Origin: Gammaproteobacteria bacterium
GTDB lineage: Bacteria > Pseudomonadota > Gammaproteobacteria > Steroidobacterales > Steroidobacteraceae
Assembly (NCBI GenBank): GCA_030830595.1
Contig: JAURMS010000346.1
Coordinates: forward strand, 1-8,523
Direction: 5' to 3'
Length of the DNA: 8,523 nucleotides
Position 1 is the stretch's first letter; each line of letters begins with the position of its first letter. The notes beneath the pieces were generated by a model. The model had not been told where the DNA came from, made no database searches, and was given only the letters and a program-made list of their open reading frames with translations. Shown in pieces: positions 1 to 6,462 of the stretch. Made by a program: the position numbers and the translations under genes.

Positions 1-63
1 AGGCGGCGATATTGTGAAGTAATGCCCACCCCGAGGCAAAGACCGCACCAGAGGCTCCGCCCG

Positions 64-77
64 ACGGCTTTCGCCGT
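64..77. other. Small hairpin upstream of pilS
   Basis: ACGGC and GCCGT form a perfect 5-bp stem around a TTTC loop, 15 bases before the pilS start. It is followed on the + strand by GCTAGATTT, with no real T-run, so it would be a poor terminator of an upstream gene. The first 92 bases contain no recognisable gene. One frame ends in TAA at 20-22. Another stays open from base 1 to a TGA at 94-96 that overlaps the pilS ATG. Neither fragment is long enough to identify. Confidence 0.25.
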
Positions 78-92
78 GCTAGATTTCCGGGT

Positions 93-1715
93 ATGAAAGC
101 CGAGTCCGTCAACCAGTCCGTGCCGCCGGATCCGGAACTCGCCTGGCGCGTGCTGGGCCTGCTGAACCTGTTCAGGCTGCTGGTGCCGATCGTGCTGGGC
201 ATCCAGTTCACCCTGCTGCCCGAGCAGGGCGGGTTGGGCACGGTCGCACCCACTATCTTCACGTGGTCCTTGGGTTTGATCTGGATCGGCGGCATTGGCT
301 TCATTGCCATGCTGAAGCTTCGGCGGCCAGACTTGTCGCTGCAGGCCTACGTCCACGCCTGCTTCGACGTGACGGTGATCGCGCTGCTGCTGGCGGCGAG
401 TGGCGGCTCAGACAGCGGACTGGGCCTGATCTTCGTCCTGCCCATCGGGGCGATCAGTCTTCTACTTCCTCAACGTCATGCCGCGTTCATCGCCGGCTAC
501 GCCGCGGTCCTGGTCCTCAGCCAGGAGACCTGGCTGCAACTGTCCTCCGAGGGCGCTTTCGGTGACTTCCCCCGCGCCGGCCTGCTGGGGCTGCTCCTGT
601 TGGTCGTGTCGGCCCGCGTAGCCGGCATTGCCAACCGGCTGCGGCGCAGCGAGGCCCAGGTCCGGCAGCGCGACGTCGACCTGGCGAACCTCGCCGAGCT
701 GTCGCAGTTCGTGGTGGAGAAGCTGCGCGAGAGCGTGGTGGTGGTGGACGTCGAGGACCGCATCCGTCTCATCAACGAATCCGCCCGCCAGATCCTGGGG
801 GTGAGTGGCGACATGCGCGGGCGTCTGCTGGGCGAGGTCTCGCCGCGGCTGCTGTACCTGCTGGAAACCTGGCGAAACAGCGTTTCGCGTGGCGAGGAAA
901 CCACCGGGACCCTCATCGGTGCCGATGGGGCCCGGGAGATCCGCCCGAATTTCGCGCCACTCGGTCACCGCGTTCCATGCCCTACCATCGTATTTCTGCA
1001 GGATCTTTCCGAGCAGACCGAACAGGCCAGGCAGTCCAAACTGGCCGCCCTCGGTCGCTTGTCTGCCAGCATCGCTCACGAGATCCGGAACCCCGTGGGC
1101 GCCATGAGCCATGCGGCACAATTGCTGGCGGAGACGCCTGACCGACAAGTCGACGACAGCCGGCTCATCGAAATCATCCGCGGCAACGCCTCACGCATCA
1201 GCGAGATCGTGGAGAACGTCATGCAGCTCTCCGTGGGGCGCGAGGTCCATGCAGAGCGCATGCCGCTCAGGGAGTGGCTTGATAATTTCCTGGCCGAGGG
1301 TTTAGGCGGTGGTGAACTGCCGGAGGGCAGGGTAAGTCTTGAGCAACCGGAGGATGACCTGGAGATCCAGGCCGATCCCTCCCAGCTTCGCCAGGTCCTG
1401 CGCAACCTCGTCGAAAACGCCTGCCATTTCGGCTTGGGTACCGCGGATAAACGGGTGGAACTGCGCAGCGGCCGAATGGCCGGCAGCGGACGCCCGTTCG
1501 TCGAAGTTCTGGACCGGGGACCCGGCGTTCCTGAAGAACAACGCGAGCGGGTCTTCGAGCCGTTCTTTACCACCCGCCACGGAGGCACCGGCCTGGGCCT
1601 CTTCATCTCTCGCGAACTGGCCCAGGGGATCGGCGCCATGATGACCTACGAGCCTCGTCCGGGAGGCGGCAGCGTCTTCCGGATCGTGTTTGCCGATCCT
1701 TCACGCTGGGAATAG
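93..1715 (+). CDS. pilS: PilS, membrane sensor histidine kinase of the pilin two-component system
   Basis: This 540-residue protein fits PilS, the inner-membrane kinase that phosphorylates PilR and sets pilin transcription. The N-terminal ~180 residues hold several hydrophobic helices (PilS proteins have six), followed by a charged linker and a PAS-like region (about 200-310). The kinase core has the phospho-acceptor His329 in a HEIRNP H-box, an N-box with Asn438 and Asn442 (NLVENA), a G1 box DRGPGV (474-479), an F-box FEPFF and a G2 box GGTGLGL (497-503). All catalytic boxes look intact. The ATG at 93 gives a start shortly before the first helix, as expected. The pilR start follows 12 bases after the stop, so the two genes are probably cotranscribed. 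In Pseudomonas, PilS senses PilA in the membrane and keeps its expression in balance; I infer the same role here from pilR and pilA in the same window. Confidence 0.93.
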   Translation: MKAESVNQSVPPDPELAWRVLGLLNLFRLLVPIVLGIQFTLLPEQGGLGTVAPTIFTWSLGLIWIGGIGFIAMLKLRRPDLSLQAYVHACFDVTVIALLLAASGGSDSGLGLIFVLPIGAISLLLPQRHAAFIAGYAAVLVLSQETWLQLSSEGAFGDFPRAGLLGLLLLVVSARVAGIANRLRRSEAQVRQRDVDLANLAELSQFVVEKLRESVVVVDVEDRIRLINESARQILGVSGDMRGRLLGEVSPRLLYLLETWRNSVSRGEETTGTLIGADGAREIRPNFAPLGHRVPCPTIVFLQDLSEQTEQARQSKLAALGRLSASIAHEIRNPVGAMSHAAQLLAETPDRQVDDSRLIEIIRGNASRISEIVENVMQLSVGREVHAERMPLREWLDNFLAEGLGGGELPEGRVSLEQPEDDLEIQADPSQLRQVLRNLVENACHFGLGTADKRVELRSGRMAGSGRPFVEVLDRGPGVPEEQRERVFEPFFTTRHGGTGLGLFISRELAQGIGAMMTYEPRPGGGSVFRIVFADPSRWE

Positions 1716-1727
1716 GCAGGCCTGTCG

Positions 1728-3068
1728 ATGGAGCGGGAATCGAGCCCTCTGGTGCTGGTAGTCGACGACGAGCCCGACCAGCGGGAACTCTTGTCCATCA
1801 CCCTCGGCAGGATGGGTGTCAAGGCCGTGCCTGCCGAGGATGTGAAAAGCGCGCGCAAGGCTCTGGGTCAACGGCGGTTCCAGCTCTGCCTGACCGACCT
1901 GAACCTGCCAGACGGAGACGGGCTGGAGATCGTGGAGTGGATTCAGGGCCATTCGCCTGATACGCCGGTCGCGGTGATCACTGCCCATGGAAACGTGGAA
2001 GCGGCTGTGAAGGCTCTCAAGCTCGGCGCTTTCGACTTTCTATCCAAGCCAGTAGAGGTCACCGACTTGCGCCGCCTGGTCCAACAGGCCATCCGGACCT
2101 CGGGCGGGAGGCAGGGCCAGCGTGGTTCCAAACTGCTGGGTGAATCTGTGGCCATGGCGCGACTACGGGAGATGATTGCCCGCGTTGCCCGCAGCCAGGC
2201 GCCCGTGCTCATCTCCGGCGAATCGGGCACTGGCAAGGAATTGGTGGCGCGCCTGATCCATGAAAGCGGCAGCCGTGCCGAGGGGCCCTTCATCCCGGTC
2301 AACTGCGGGGCCATACCCTCCGAACTCATGGAGAGTGAACTGTTTGGCCACCGCAAGGGCAGCTTCACGGGCGCCACCGCCGACAAGCCGGGGCTGGTAC
2401 AGGCGGCCGAGGGGGGTACGCTGTTCCTGGACGAAGTGGCCGAACTGCCGCTGCCCATGCAGGTGAAGCTTCTGCGGCTGATCCAGGAGAAGGCGGTTCG
2501 CCCGGTCGGTGAGCAGCGGGAAACGCCCATCGACGTCCGCATTCTATCCGCCACCCACCGCGACCTGGGTGAACGGGTGTCAGAGGGCCGCTTCCGCGAA
2601 GACCTCTTCTATCGCCTCAACGTGATCGAACTCGCGGTTCCGGCGCTTCGGCAGCGAAGGGCCGATATTCCGATGCTGGCCGAGTCGATCCTCGGCCGCC
2701 TTTCCGAAAGGATGGGCCATCGACTGCCTGGGCTGTCCGCCGCCGCGCTGGACAAGCTCATGGATTACGCGTTTCCAGGCAACGTGCGGGAGCTTGAGAA
2801 CATCCTGGAGCGGGCCACGACACTCTGCCAGTCCTCGGGAATCGGTCCCGAAGACATTCAGCTCAGGACACTTGGCGTTAGCGCGGATCGCATGAACGTT
2901 GCAGACGAAGGGGATAGCGATCTCGACAGCACCATCGAGGACATCACCCGGACCTCGATCATGCGGGCGCTGGAGGAAAATCGTTACAACAAGACTGCCA
3001 CCGCGAGGCAGCTGGGGATCACCTTTCGCTCGCTGCGCTATCGGATCAAGAAGCTGGGGCTGGAATAG
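1728..3068 (+). CDS. pilR: PilR, sigma-54-dependent response regulator activating pilA
   Basis: This 446-residue NtrC-family activator has three domains. The receiver domain (about 8-120) has acidic Asp13/Asp14, phospho-acceptor Asp57, Thr85 and Lys107. The AAA+ domain (about 138-370) has Walker A GESGTGKE (164-171), the sigma-54 contact loop GSFTGA (211-216) and Walker B with Asp235-Glu236. The C-terminal helix-turn-helix (about 420-446) reads NKTATARQLGITFRSLRYR. The GSFTGA variant of the usual GAFTGA is, from memory, also present in Pseudomonas PilR, so it is not a defect. A purine-rich AGGCAGG (1714-1720) precedes the ATG by 7 bases and overlaps the pilS stop region. The strong sigma-54 promoter of pilA in the same window is the expected target. 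The 3' end overlaps the end of the opposite-strand transferase gene by 23 bases, with no visible terminator between them. Confidence 0.95.
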   Translation: MERESSPLVLVVDDEPDQRELLSITLGRMGVKAVPAEDVKSARKALGQRRFQLCLTDLNLPDGDGLEIVEWIQGHSPDTPVAVITAHGNVEAAVKALKLGAFDFLSKPVEVTDLRRLVQQAIRTSGGRQGQRGSKLLGESVAMARLREMIARVARSQAPVLISGESGTGKELVARLIHESGSRAEGPFIPVNCGAIPSELMESELFGHRKGSFTGATADKPGLVQAAEGGTLFLDEVAELPLPMQVKLLRLIQEKAVRPVGEQRETPIDVRILSATHRDLGERVSEGRFREDLFYRLNVIELAVPALRQRRADIPMLAESILGRLSERMGHRLPGLSAAALDKLMDYAFPGNVRELENILERATTLCQSSGIGPEDIQLRTLGVSADRMNVADEGDSDLDSTIEDITRTSIMRALEENRYNKTATARQLGITFRSLRYRIKKLGLE

Positions 3069-4866
3069 CCGCCCGGTTGATGCGGTAGACCCGCACCAGG
3101 GGGTAATCCAGCGGCCCGGGAATTTCCCCGAGCATCTCGAATTCGGGCGGCAGGGCGGCGGGATCCGACCACAGCAACGCATCTTCCAGCGGGCTGGAAG
3201 CCATCATCGCGCCCTCTCGCTCCACGAACTCCGCCCCGCGACTGGTTTGCACCAGGGCGGAGCGGACGCGAACGAAAACCAGGTCGACCTCCGGGGCAGC
3301 CTGCAGCAGTTCCGCTGGGGTGAGCTGGAACAGCGCATTCGCTCGATGAAACGCCTCGAAATGCTGCTGGGTCAGGAGGAAATTGTTAGCGATCACGGAG
3401 CAGTCGGTGTGAAACCGTATGTAATGGCCGTCGTTGGGTCGCGCCAGCACCACCGCCGGGTTCCCTTCGCAGGCAGCACCCAGGGCGTCCATACCGGTGG
3501 CACTGATCTGGTAATACAACTCGCCGCCCGGGCTGTACTGAGTGCCAGTCAGTTGGCGAGCGCCGGGCTGGAAGGCCAGCACTGCACCCAGCACCACTGG
3601 AAGGCGCAGCCAAGGAGAGGCCGTGGCCTTGAGTCCACGATGAAGCAAGACCGCGAGGGGCAACAGTAGCGCCGGCATGGCGTAGTAGTGAAAACGATAC
3701 TGGACCAGAAGGAGGGGCATGAACAGCACACCATACACGGCGAGAAAAGTAATGGGCAGGGTCCGATCCCTCCACAGCAGCCACAACGTGCCCACCCATA
3801 CGGCAGGGAGCAGCAGAACCAGTCCAGAGTAAGAAGCGATGACGGCTCCGATGCCCAACAAGTCGGCGAGCTCGAACAGACTCCGGGCCTCGATGATACT
3901 TTGCAGGGCAGGATCAGATGTCCCAACGAATAGTCCCAGCTCAAGTGAGTGACGCGCCAGGGGAACACCCAGAATCATCACCCCGAGTACCAGCCAGAAC
4001 ACGTGTCTCCTTATTGGCTGGGTGAAGGCCAAGGCGAGGATTGATGCGGCGGATACAAAGGCAAGGTAAAGGTGAAACCACGACAACAGGTAGTACTCAA
4101 ATCGACCCTGCCGAAATGGTTCAGACGGGATCAGCACGAGCAAGGTCGAACCTAGCAATGCCATGGCGAGCGCGACGGCGGCGGGTTTCGGGACCGACTG
4201 GCCACGAAACCAAAGAAGGGCTAGGCAGGCAATCAGCGGCACCTGCAGGATAAACAAACCGTTGTGAACGGCTGGTGCCATGCCCAGCAAGCACCCCAGC
4301 AGGACGGCACGTACCCTGTTGGCCGGTTTGGCAGCCCACGCCAGACCCGCAGCCAGAAACCCAAGCACAAGAACGGACTCTGCCCAGTGATGGTCTACGC
4401 TGCCCACTCCAAACAGGTTGGTGGTGTGGGGCGAGAAGGCTACTGCGAAAAAGACAATTGATGCCGGCAGGGGCGAGATCCGCAGGCTACGGACCGTCGA
4501 GAGCCACAGAAGCATGGCCATGACCACTGCCAGAACCGGCAGGTAGGCGAGCACCGTCCGCGGATCGTCGGCTACGCCCAATGCCATGCCAAGGCGGACC
4601 AACTGCGCCATGGCATAGTCGTAGCCCCAGGGCCAGGTCAGCTGACTGCCAGCTGGTGCGTGGATGCGCGGATCGAATTCGTAGAACGCATCCGGGCTTG
4701 CTACCGTGTCGAGAATCCGACGAGCATGGTAGAAGCCATCATTGCCAAACGGCACGTAGCCATCCGGGGTGTAACTGACCGGAAGCGTGCTGAGCAGCAT
4801 GAGGACTGTGACCAGCAGAGCCACCAGCCAGATTGCCAGGGTCGTGAAGGTCGGGGAACGATTCAC
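3046..4866 (-). CDS. STT3/AglB-like GT-C oligosaccharyltransferase, putative pilin glycosyltransferase
   Basis: This 606-residue polytopic membrane protein has about a dozen hydrophobic helices up to residue ~430, then a short soluble C-terminal domain. Features match STT3-type oligosaccharyltransferases, which transfer lipid-linked glycans to protein on the periplasmic side. There is a first-loop acidic residue Asp43 in GNDGFYHAR, a DHHWAE motif (158-163) like the archaeal AglB DHHxxE form of the second acidic motif, and SIIE (323-326) matching the TIxE/SVSE signature. The WWDYG position appears to be occupied by RPNDGHYI (476-483), which keeps the DGHYI-like tail but lacks both tryptophans. 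The soluble domain is smaller than in PglB or AglB. The gene starts with GTG, overlapping the upstream GT2 stop codon (GTGA), and this start precedes the first helix. Pilin is the likeliest substrate from context. Alternatives are another GT-C enzyme (PMT- or TfpW-like) or a transferase of single sugars to a different acceptor. Confidence 0.78.
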   Translation of the reverse strand: MNRSPTFTTLAIWLVALLVTVLMLLSTLPVSYTPDGYVPFGNDGFYHARRILDTVASPDAFYEFDPRIHAPAGSQLTWPWGYDYAMAQLVRLGMALGVADDPRTVLAYLPVLAVVMAMLLWLSTVRSLRISPLPASIVFFAVAFSPHTTNLFGVGSVDHHWAESVLVLGFLAAGLAWAAKPANRVRAVLLGCLLGMAPAVHNGLFILQVPLIACLALLWFRGQSVPKPAAVALAMALLGSTLLVLIPSEPFRQGRFEYYLLSWFHLYLAFVSAASILALAFTQPIRRHVFWLVLGVMILGVPLARHSLELGLFVGTSDPALQSIIEARSLFELADLLGIGAVIASYSGLVLLLPAVWVGTLWLLWRDRTLPITFLAVYGVLFMPLLLVQYRFHYYAMPALLLPLAVLLHRGLKATASPWLRLPVVLGAVLAFQPGARQLTGTQYSPGGELYYQISATGMDALGAACEGNPAVVLARPNDGHYIRFHTDCSVIANNFLLTQQHFEAFHRANALFQLTPAELLQAAPEVDLVFVRVRSALVQTSRGAEFVEREGAMMASSPLEDALLWSDPAALPPEFEMLGEIPGPLDYPLVRVYRINRAAIPAPAS

Positions 4867-5834
4867 TGACGCTGAGTCCGGCGACGGCTTAATGGAGCCG
4901 GGATCGCCAGGTAATGCAGCCGGCGCAGTTCACGACGTCCCCGAGTTACCGTATCCAGGACCAGCCCGCACACGCCGCTCAGGCTGGCCAGGATCATCAG
5001 CGCGCTGCTGAGGATGGCCGTTGGGAAGCGTGGCACCTGACCGGTGGACACGAATTCGAGAACGACTGGCACGCCGGCCGACAGGCCGAGGAAGAGAAAC
5101 AGCACGGCGAAGAAGAAAAAGAACTCCAGTGGTCGTTCCTCCCGGGCCAGCCCAATGATGGTTCGCAGGATGCGCCAGCCATCTGTCAGGGTGCGTAGCT
5201 TACTGCTGCCACCGCTTGGCCGGGCTCCGTAGGGCGTGGGCTGCTCACCCATCGGCATGCGGAGTTCCAGCGCATGCACGGTCAGCTCGGTCTCGATTTC
5301 GAACCCCTCGCTCAGGGCGGGGAAAGACTTGACGAAGCGGCGGGACATCACCCGGTAGCCTGACAAGACATCGCTGCACTGCCGTCCGAATATCAGGGCC
5401 ACCAGGCCGCCCAGCATACGATTGCCGAGTCGGTGCCCCGCACGATAGGCCTGTTCGCTGCTCGAGTGCCGCGTCCCGGTGACCAGGTCCAGACCCTGCT
5501 CAAGAAGGAGGTTCACCATCGCCGGAGCGCTAGCCGCCTCGTAGGTGCCATCCCCATCGACCAGTACATACACATCAGCGTCGACATCGGCGAACATTCG
5601 GCTGACGACGTTACCCTTGCCGCGCCGGGTCTCGCTCCTCACCACCGCCCCAGCCGCCCTTGCAACTTCGCTGGTGCGGTCGGTCGAAGCGTTGTCATAA
5701 ACATGAATGGTGGCCTCGGGAAGCACAGCACGAAAAGAGCCCACCACTGCCGCGATGGCCGCCTCCTCGTCAAGGCAAGGCACCAGTACCGCCACCGATA
5801 ACTTGCGGATCGCCTCCCCGTCCATGGTCCTCAT
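4863..5834 (-). CDS. Family 2 glycosyltransferase with two C-terminal TM helices (polyprenyl-phosphate sugar synthase type)
   Basis: This 323-residue protein has an N-terminal GT-A domain. It opens with VLVPCLDEE (16-24), the nucleotide-sugar binding start. It then shows DNASTDRT (47-54) and the metal-binding DGDGTY (93-98), followed by a GYRVMSRRF segment and a PSGGSSKLRT segment typical of DPM1-like synthases. Two hydrophobic helices follow at about 237-262 (with a run of five Phe) and 272-296, then a basic tail. Enzymes of this design move a sugar from a nucleotide donor onto undecaprenyl or dolichyl phosphate at the cytoplasmic face. The sugar cannot be read from sequence. The gene begins one base after the gtrA stop and ends in a 4-base overlap with the transferase gene, so the three are translationally coupled. 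No strong Shine-Dalgarno is visible; Met4 is an alternative start. Confidence 0.85.
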   Translation of the reverse strand: MRTMDGEAIRKLSVAVLVPCLDEEAAIAAVVGSFRAVLPEATIHVYDNASTDRTSEVARAAGAVVRSETRRGKGNVVSRMFADVDADVYVLVDGDGTYEAASAPAMVNLLLEQGLDLVTGTRHSSSEQAYRAGHRLGNRMLGGLVALIFGRQCSDVLSGYRVMSRRFVKSFPALSEGFEIETELTVHALELRMPMGEQPTPYGARPSGGSSKLRTLTDGWRILRTIIGLAREERPLEFFFFFAVLFLFLGLSAGVPVVLEFVSTGQVPRFPTAILSSALMILASLSGVCGLVLDTVTRGRRELRRLHYLAIPAPLSRRRTQRQ

Positions 5835-5835
5835 T

Positions 5836-6243
5836 CTAACGGTATACGCAACGTCTCAACACGAGGAAGTTGAGCGAAAGCGCAATGGCGGAAGCCAACG
5901 CAAAGGGCAGGAGCGGCATGGCCGCCATCGATACGAAATACGTCACCAACCCAAAAAATACGCCCAGGTTGACCAGAGCGCCCGCCGCCTGCGCACCGAC
6001 ATAGGCAAGATACTCCCAGCCGGCACGGTGCCACCGACCGGACGGGAAGACGAAACGCCGATTCAATAGCCACGTTACGGTCATTGCCAGCGGCAGGGAC
6101 ACCAGTCGAGATGGCAATGGATCGAAACCTAGTCGGTGAACCATGAGCGCCAAAGTTCCGCCATCCATCAGGAAGCCGATGGCGCCGACCACCAGAAATC
6201 CGGGCAAGGTCGAGAGGCTTGCAAGCTTCAGGGTGACCCCCAA
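5836..6243 (-). CDS. GtrA-family membrane protein, putative lipid-linked sugar flippase
   Basis: This small protein (135 residues from the first usable codon) has four predicted helices at about 14-36, 42-60, 78-100 and 104-129. It shows two GtrA hallmarks: WLLNRRFVF (58-66) after helix 2, and the C-terminal SLNFLVLRRCVYR after helix 4. GtrA proteins are thought to move polyprenyl-phosphate-linked monosaccharides to the periplasmic side and commonly sit next to a GT2 synthase and a GT-C transferase, exactly as here. The start is uncertain. The frame is closed upstream by a TGA just two codons before, and no ATG lies before helix 1. I therefore chose TTG at 6243, which has no clear ribosome binding site; the TTG codon for Leu13 would cut into helix 1. 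It is the first gene of the - strand block and diverges from pilA. Confidence 0.82.
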   Translation of the reverse strand: MGVTLKLASLSTLPGFLVVGAIGFLMDGGTLALMVHRLGFDPLPSRLVSLPLAMTVTWLLNRRFVFPSGRWHRAGWEYLAYVGAQAAGALVNLGVFFGLVTYFVSMAAMPLLPFALASAIALSLNFLVLRRCVYR

Positions 6244-6248
6244 GTGTC
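6244..6248 (+). promoter_or_regulatory. GTGTC box, candidate distal PilR site
   Basis: GTGTC matches the (C/G)TGTC core described for PilR binding upstream of Pseudomonas aeruginosa pilA. It lies about 160 bases upstream of the predicted pilA transcription start, right against the gtrA start codon. A 5-base core is weak evidence on its own. Distance and orientation are compatible with an enhancer. Confidence 0.3.
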
Positions 6249-6254
6249 AGAAAG

Positions 6255-6269
6255 TGACAAAAATTGTCA
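6255..6269. promoter_or_regulatory. Perfect 15-bp inverted repeat TGACAA-AAA-TTGTCA, candidate operator
   Basis: TGACAA and TTGTCA are perfect inverted copies around AAA, in the leader of the gtrA-led operon and about 140-150 bases upstream of the pilA start site. Both arms contain the TGTC core shared with PilR boxes. On the - strand the sequence also begins with TTGACA, which looks like a -35 element, but no good -10 lies at the right distance. It could bind a dimeric regulator (PilR or another) acting on either divergent unit. Confidence 0.4.
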
Positions 6270-6310
6270 AAGCCACCTGCGCCTGACCCCAGTTGCCTCA
6301 GCAGCTACTG

Positions 6311-6322
6311 GTGTCGGCCGAC
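6311..6322 (+). promoter_or_regulatory. GTGTC box with GTCGGCCGAC palindrome, candidate proximal PilR site
   Basis: A second exact (C/G)TGTC core (6311-6315) lies about 91-95 bases upstream of the predicted pilA start, in the range reported for PilR sites in P. aeruginosa. It overlaps a perfect 10-bp palindrome at 6313-6322. An imperfect dyad, CAGTTGC/GCTACTG (6290-6310), sits just before it. The protein bound is inferred. Confidence 0.4.
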
Positions 6323-6324
6323 GC

Positions 6325-6375
6325 ATTTTTACCAATTTAAAACAATAAAAACAGAAGGTTAAAAATTACTTACGG
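6325..6375. promoter_or_regulatory. AT-rich tract between PilR boxes and the pilA promoter
   Basis: This is about 50 bases of A/T-rich DNA in an otherwise GC-rich window, directly upstream of the sigma-54 promoter. Such tracts bend DNA to bring an enhancer-bound activator to the promoter, often with IHF. I found no convincing IHF consensus on either strand. The - strand also carries weak -10-like hexamers that could serve the gtrA operon, such as TAAATT 17 bases after TTAACC. Confidence 0.4.
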
Positions 6376-6379
6376 CTAT

Positions 6380-6396
6380 TGGCACGACTAGTGCAT
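6380..6396 (+). promoter_or_regulatory. Sigma-54 (-24/-12) promoter of pilA
   Basis: TGGCACG-ACTA-GTGCAT matches the sigma-54 consensus TGGCACG-N4-TTGCA at all but one of the key positions. The invariant GG (6381-6382) and GC (6393-6394) are separated by exactly 10 bases. The start of transcription should be near 6406, giving a leader of about 57 bases before the pilA ATG. This fits control by PilR, encoded in the same window. Confidence 0.88.
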
Positions 6397-6406
6397 AACC
6401 ATTGCA

Positions 6407-6424
6407 GGTCCGGGATGCCGGCCC
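6407..6424 (+). other. 5'-end hairpin in the pilA leader
   Basis: GGTCCGG and CCGGCCC can pair with one mismatch around a GATG loop, starting about one base after the predicted transcription start. A hairpin at the extreme 5' end commonly protects abundant messages from decay. The effect here is inferred. Confidence 0.35.
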
Positions 6425-6462
6425 GTCAGCAGCATACATAAGCTTCTAAGGAGTGAGTAGAG

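Noticed and set aside
462..1148. 228-codon open frame antisense to pilS
   Set aside because: pilS is intact with all kinase boxes, and the antisense product shows no family features.
1943..2554. 203-codon open frame antisense to pilR
   Set aside because: It is Ser/Arg-rich, typical of a shadow frame, and lies inside the AAA+ coding sequence.
2899..3669. 256-codon open frame on the + strand across the pilR end
   Set aside because: It is out of frame with pilR and antisense to the transferase gene, which has good motifs and membrane helices; its product is low-complexity and polar with no domain.
3046..6243. Foreign base composition of the glycosylation block
   Set aside because: Spot counts of a few 60-base lines gave GC values overlapping those of pilR, so no transfer signal can be claimed by eye.
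6267..6326. 19-codon open frame on the - strand before gtrA
   Set aside because: It has no Shine-Dalgarno and overlaps regulatory-looking repeats; no reason to think it is translated.
6325..6375. IHF site in the AT-rich tract
   Set aside because: Neither strand gives a good WATCAANNNNTTR match, so only the AT-richness is reported.
6415..6441. 8-codon open frame in the pilA leader (ATG to TAA)
   Set aside because: It has no convincing ribosome binding site, and its ATG sits in a predicted hairpin loop; probably chance.
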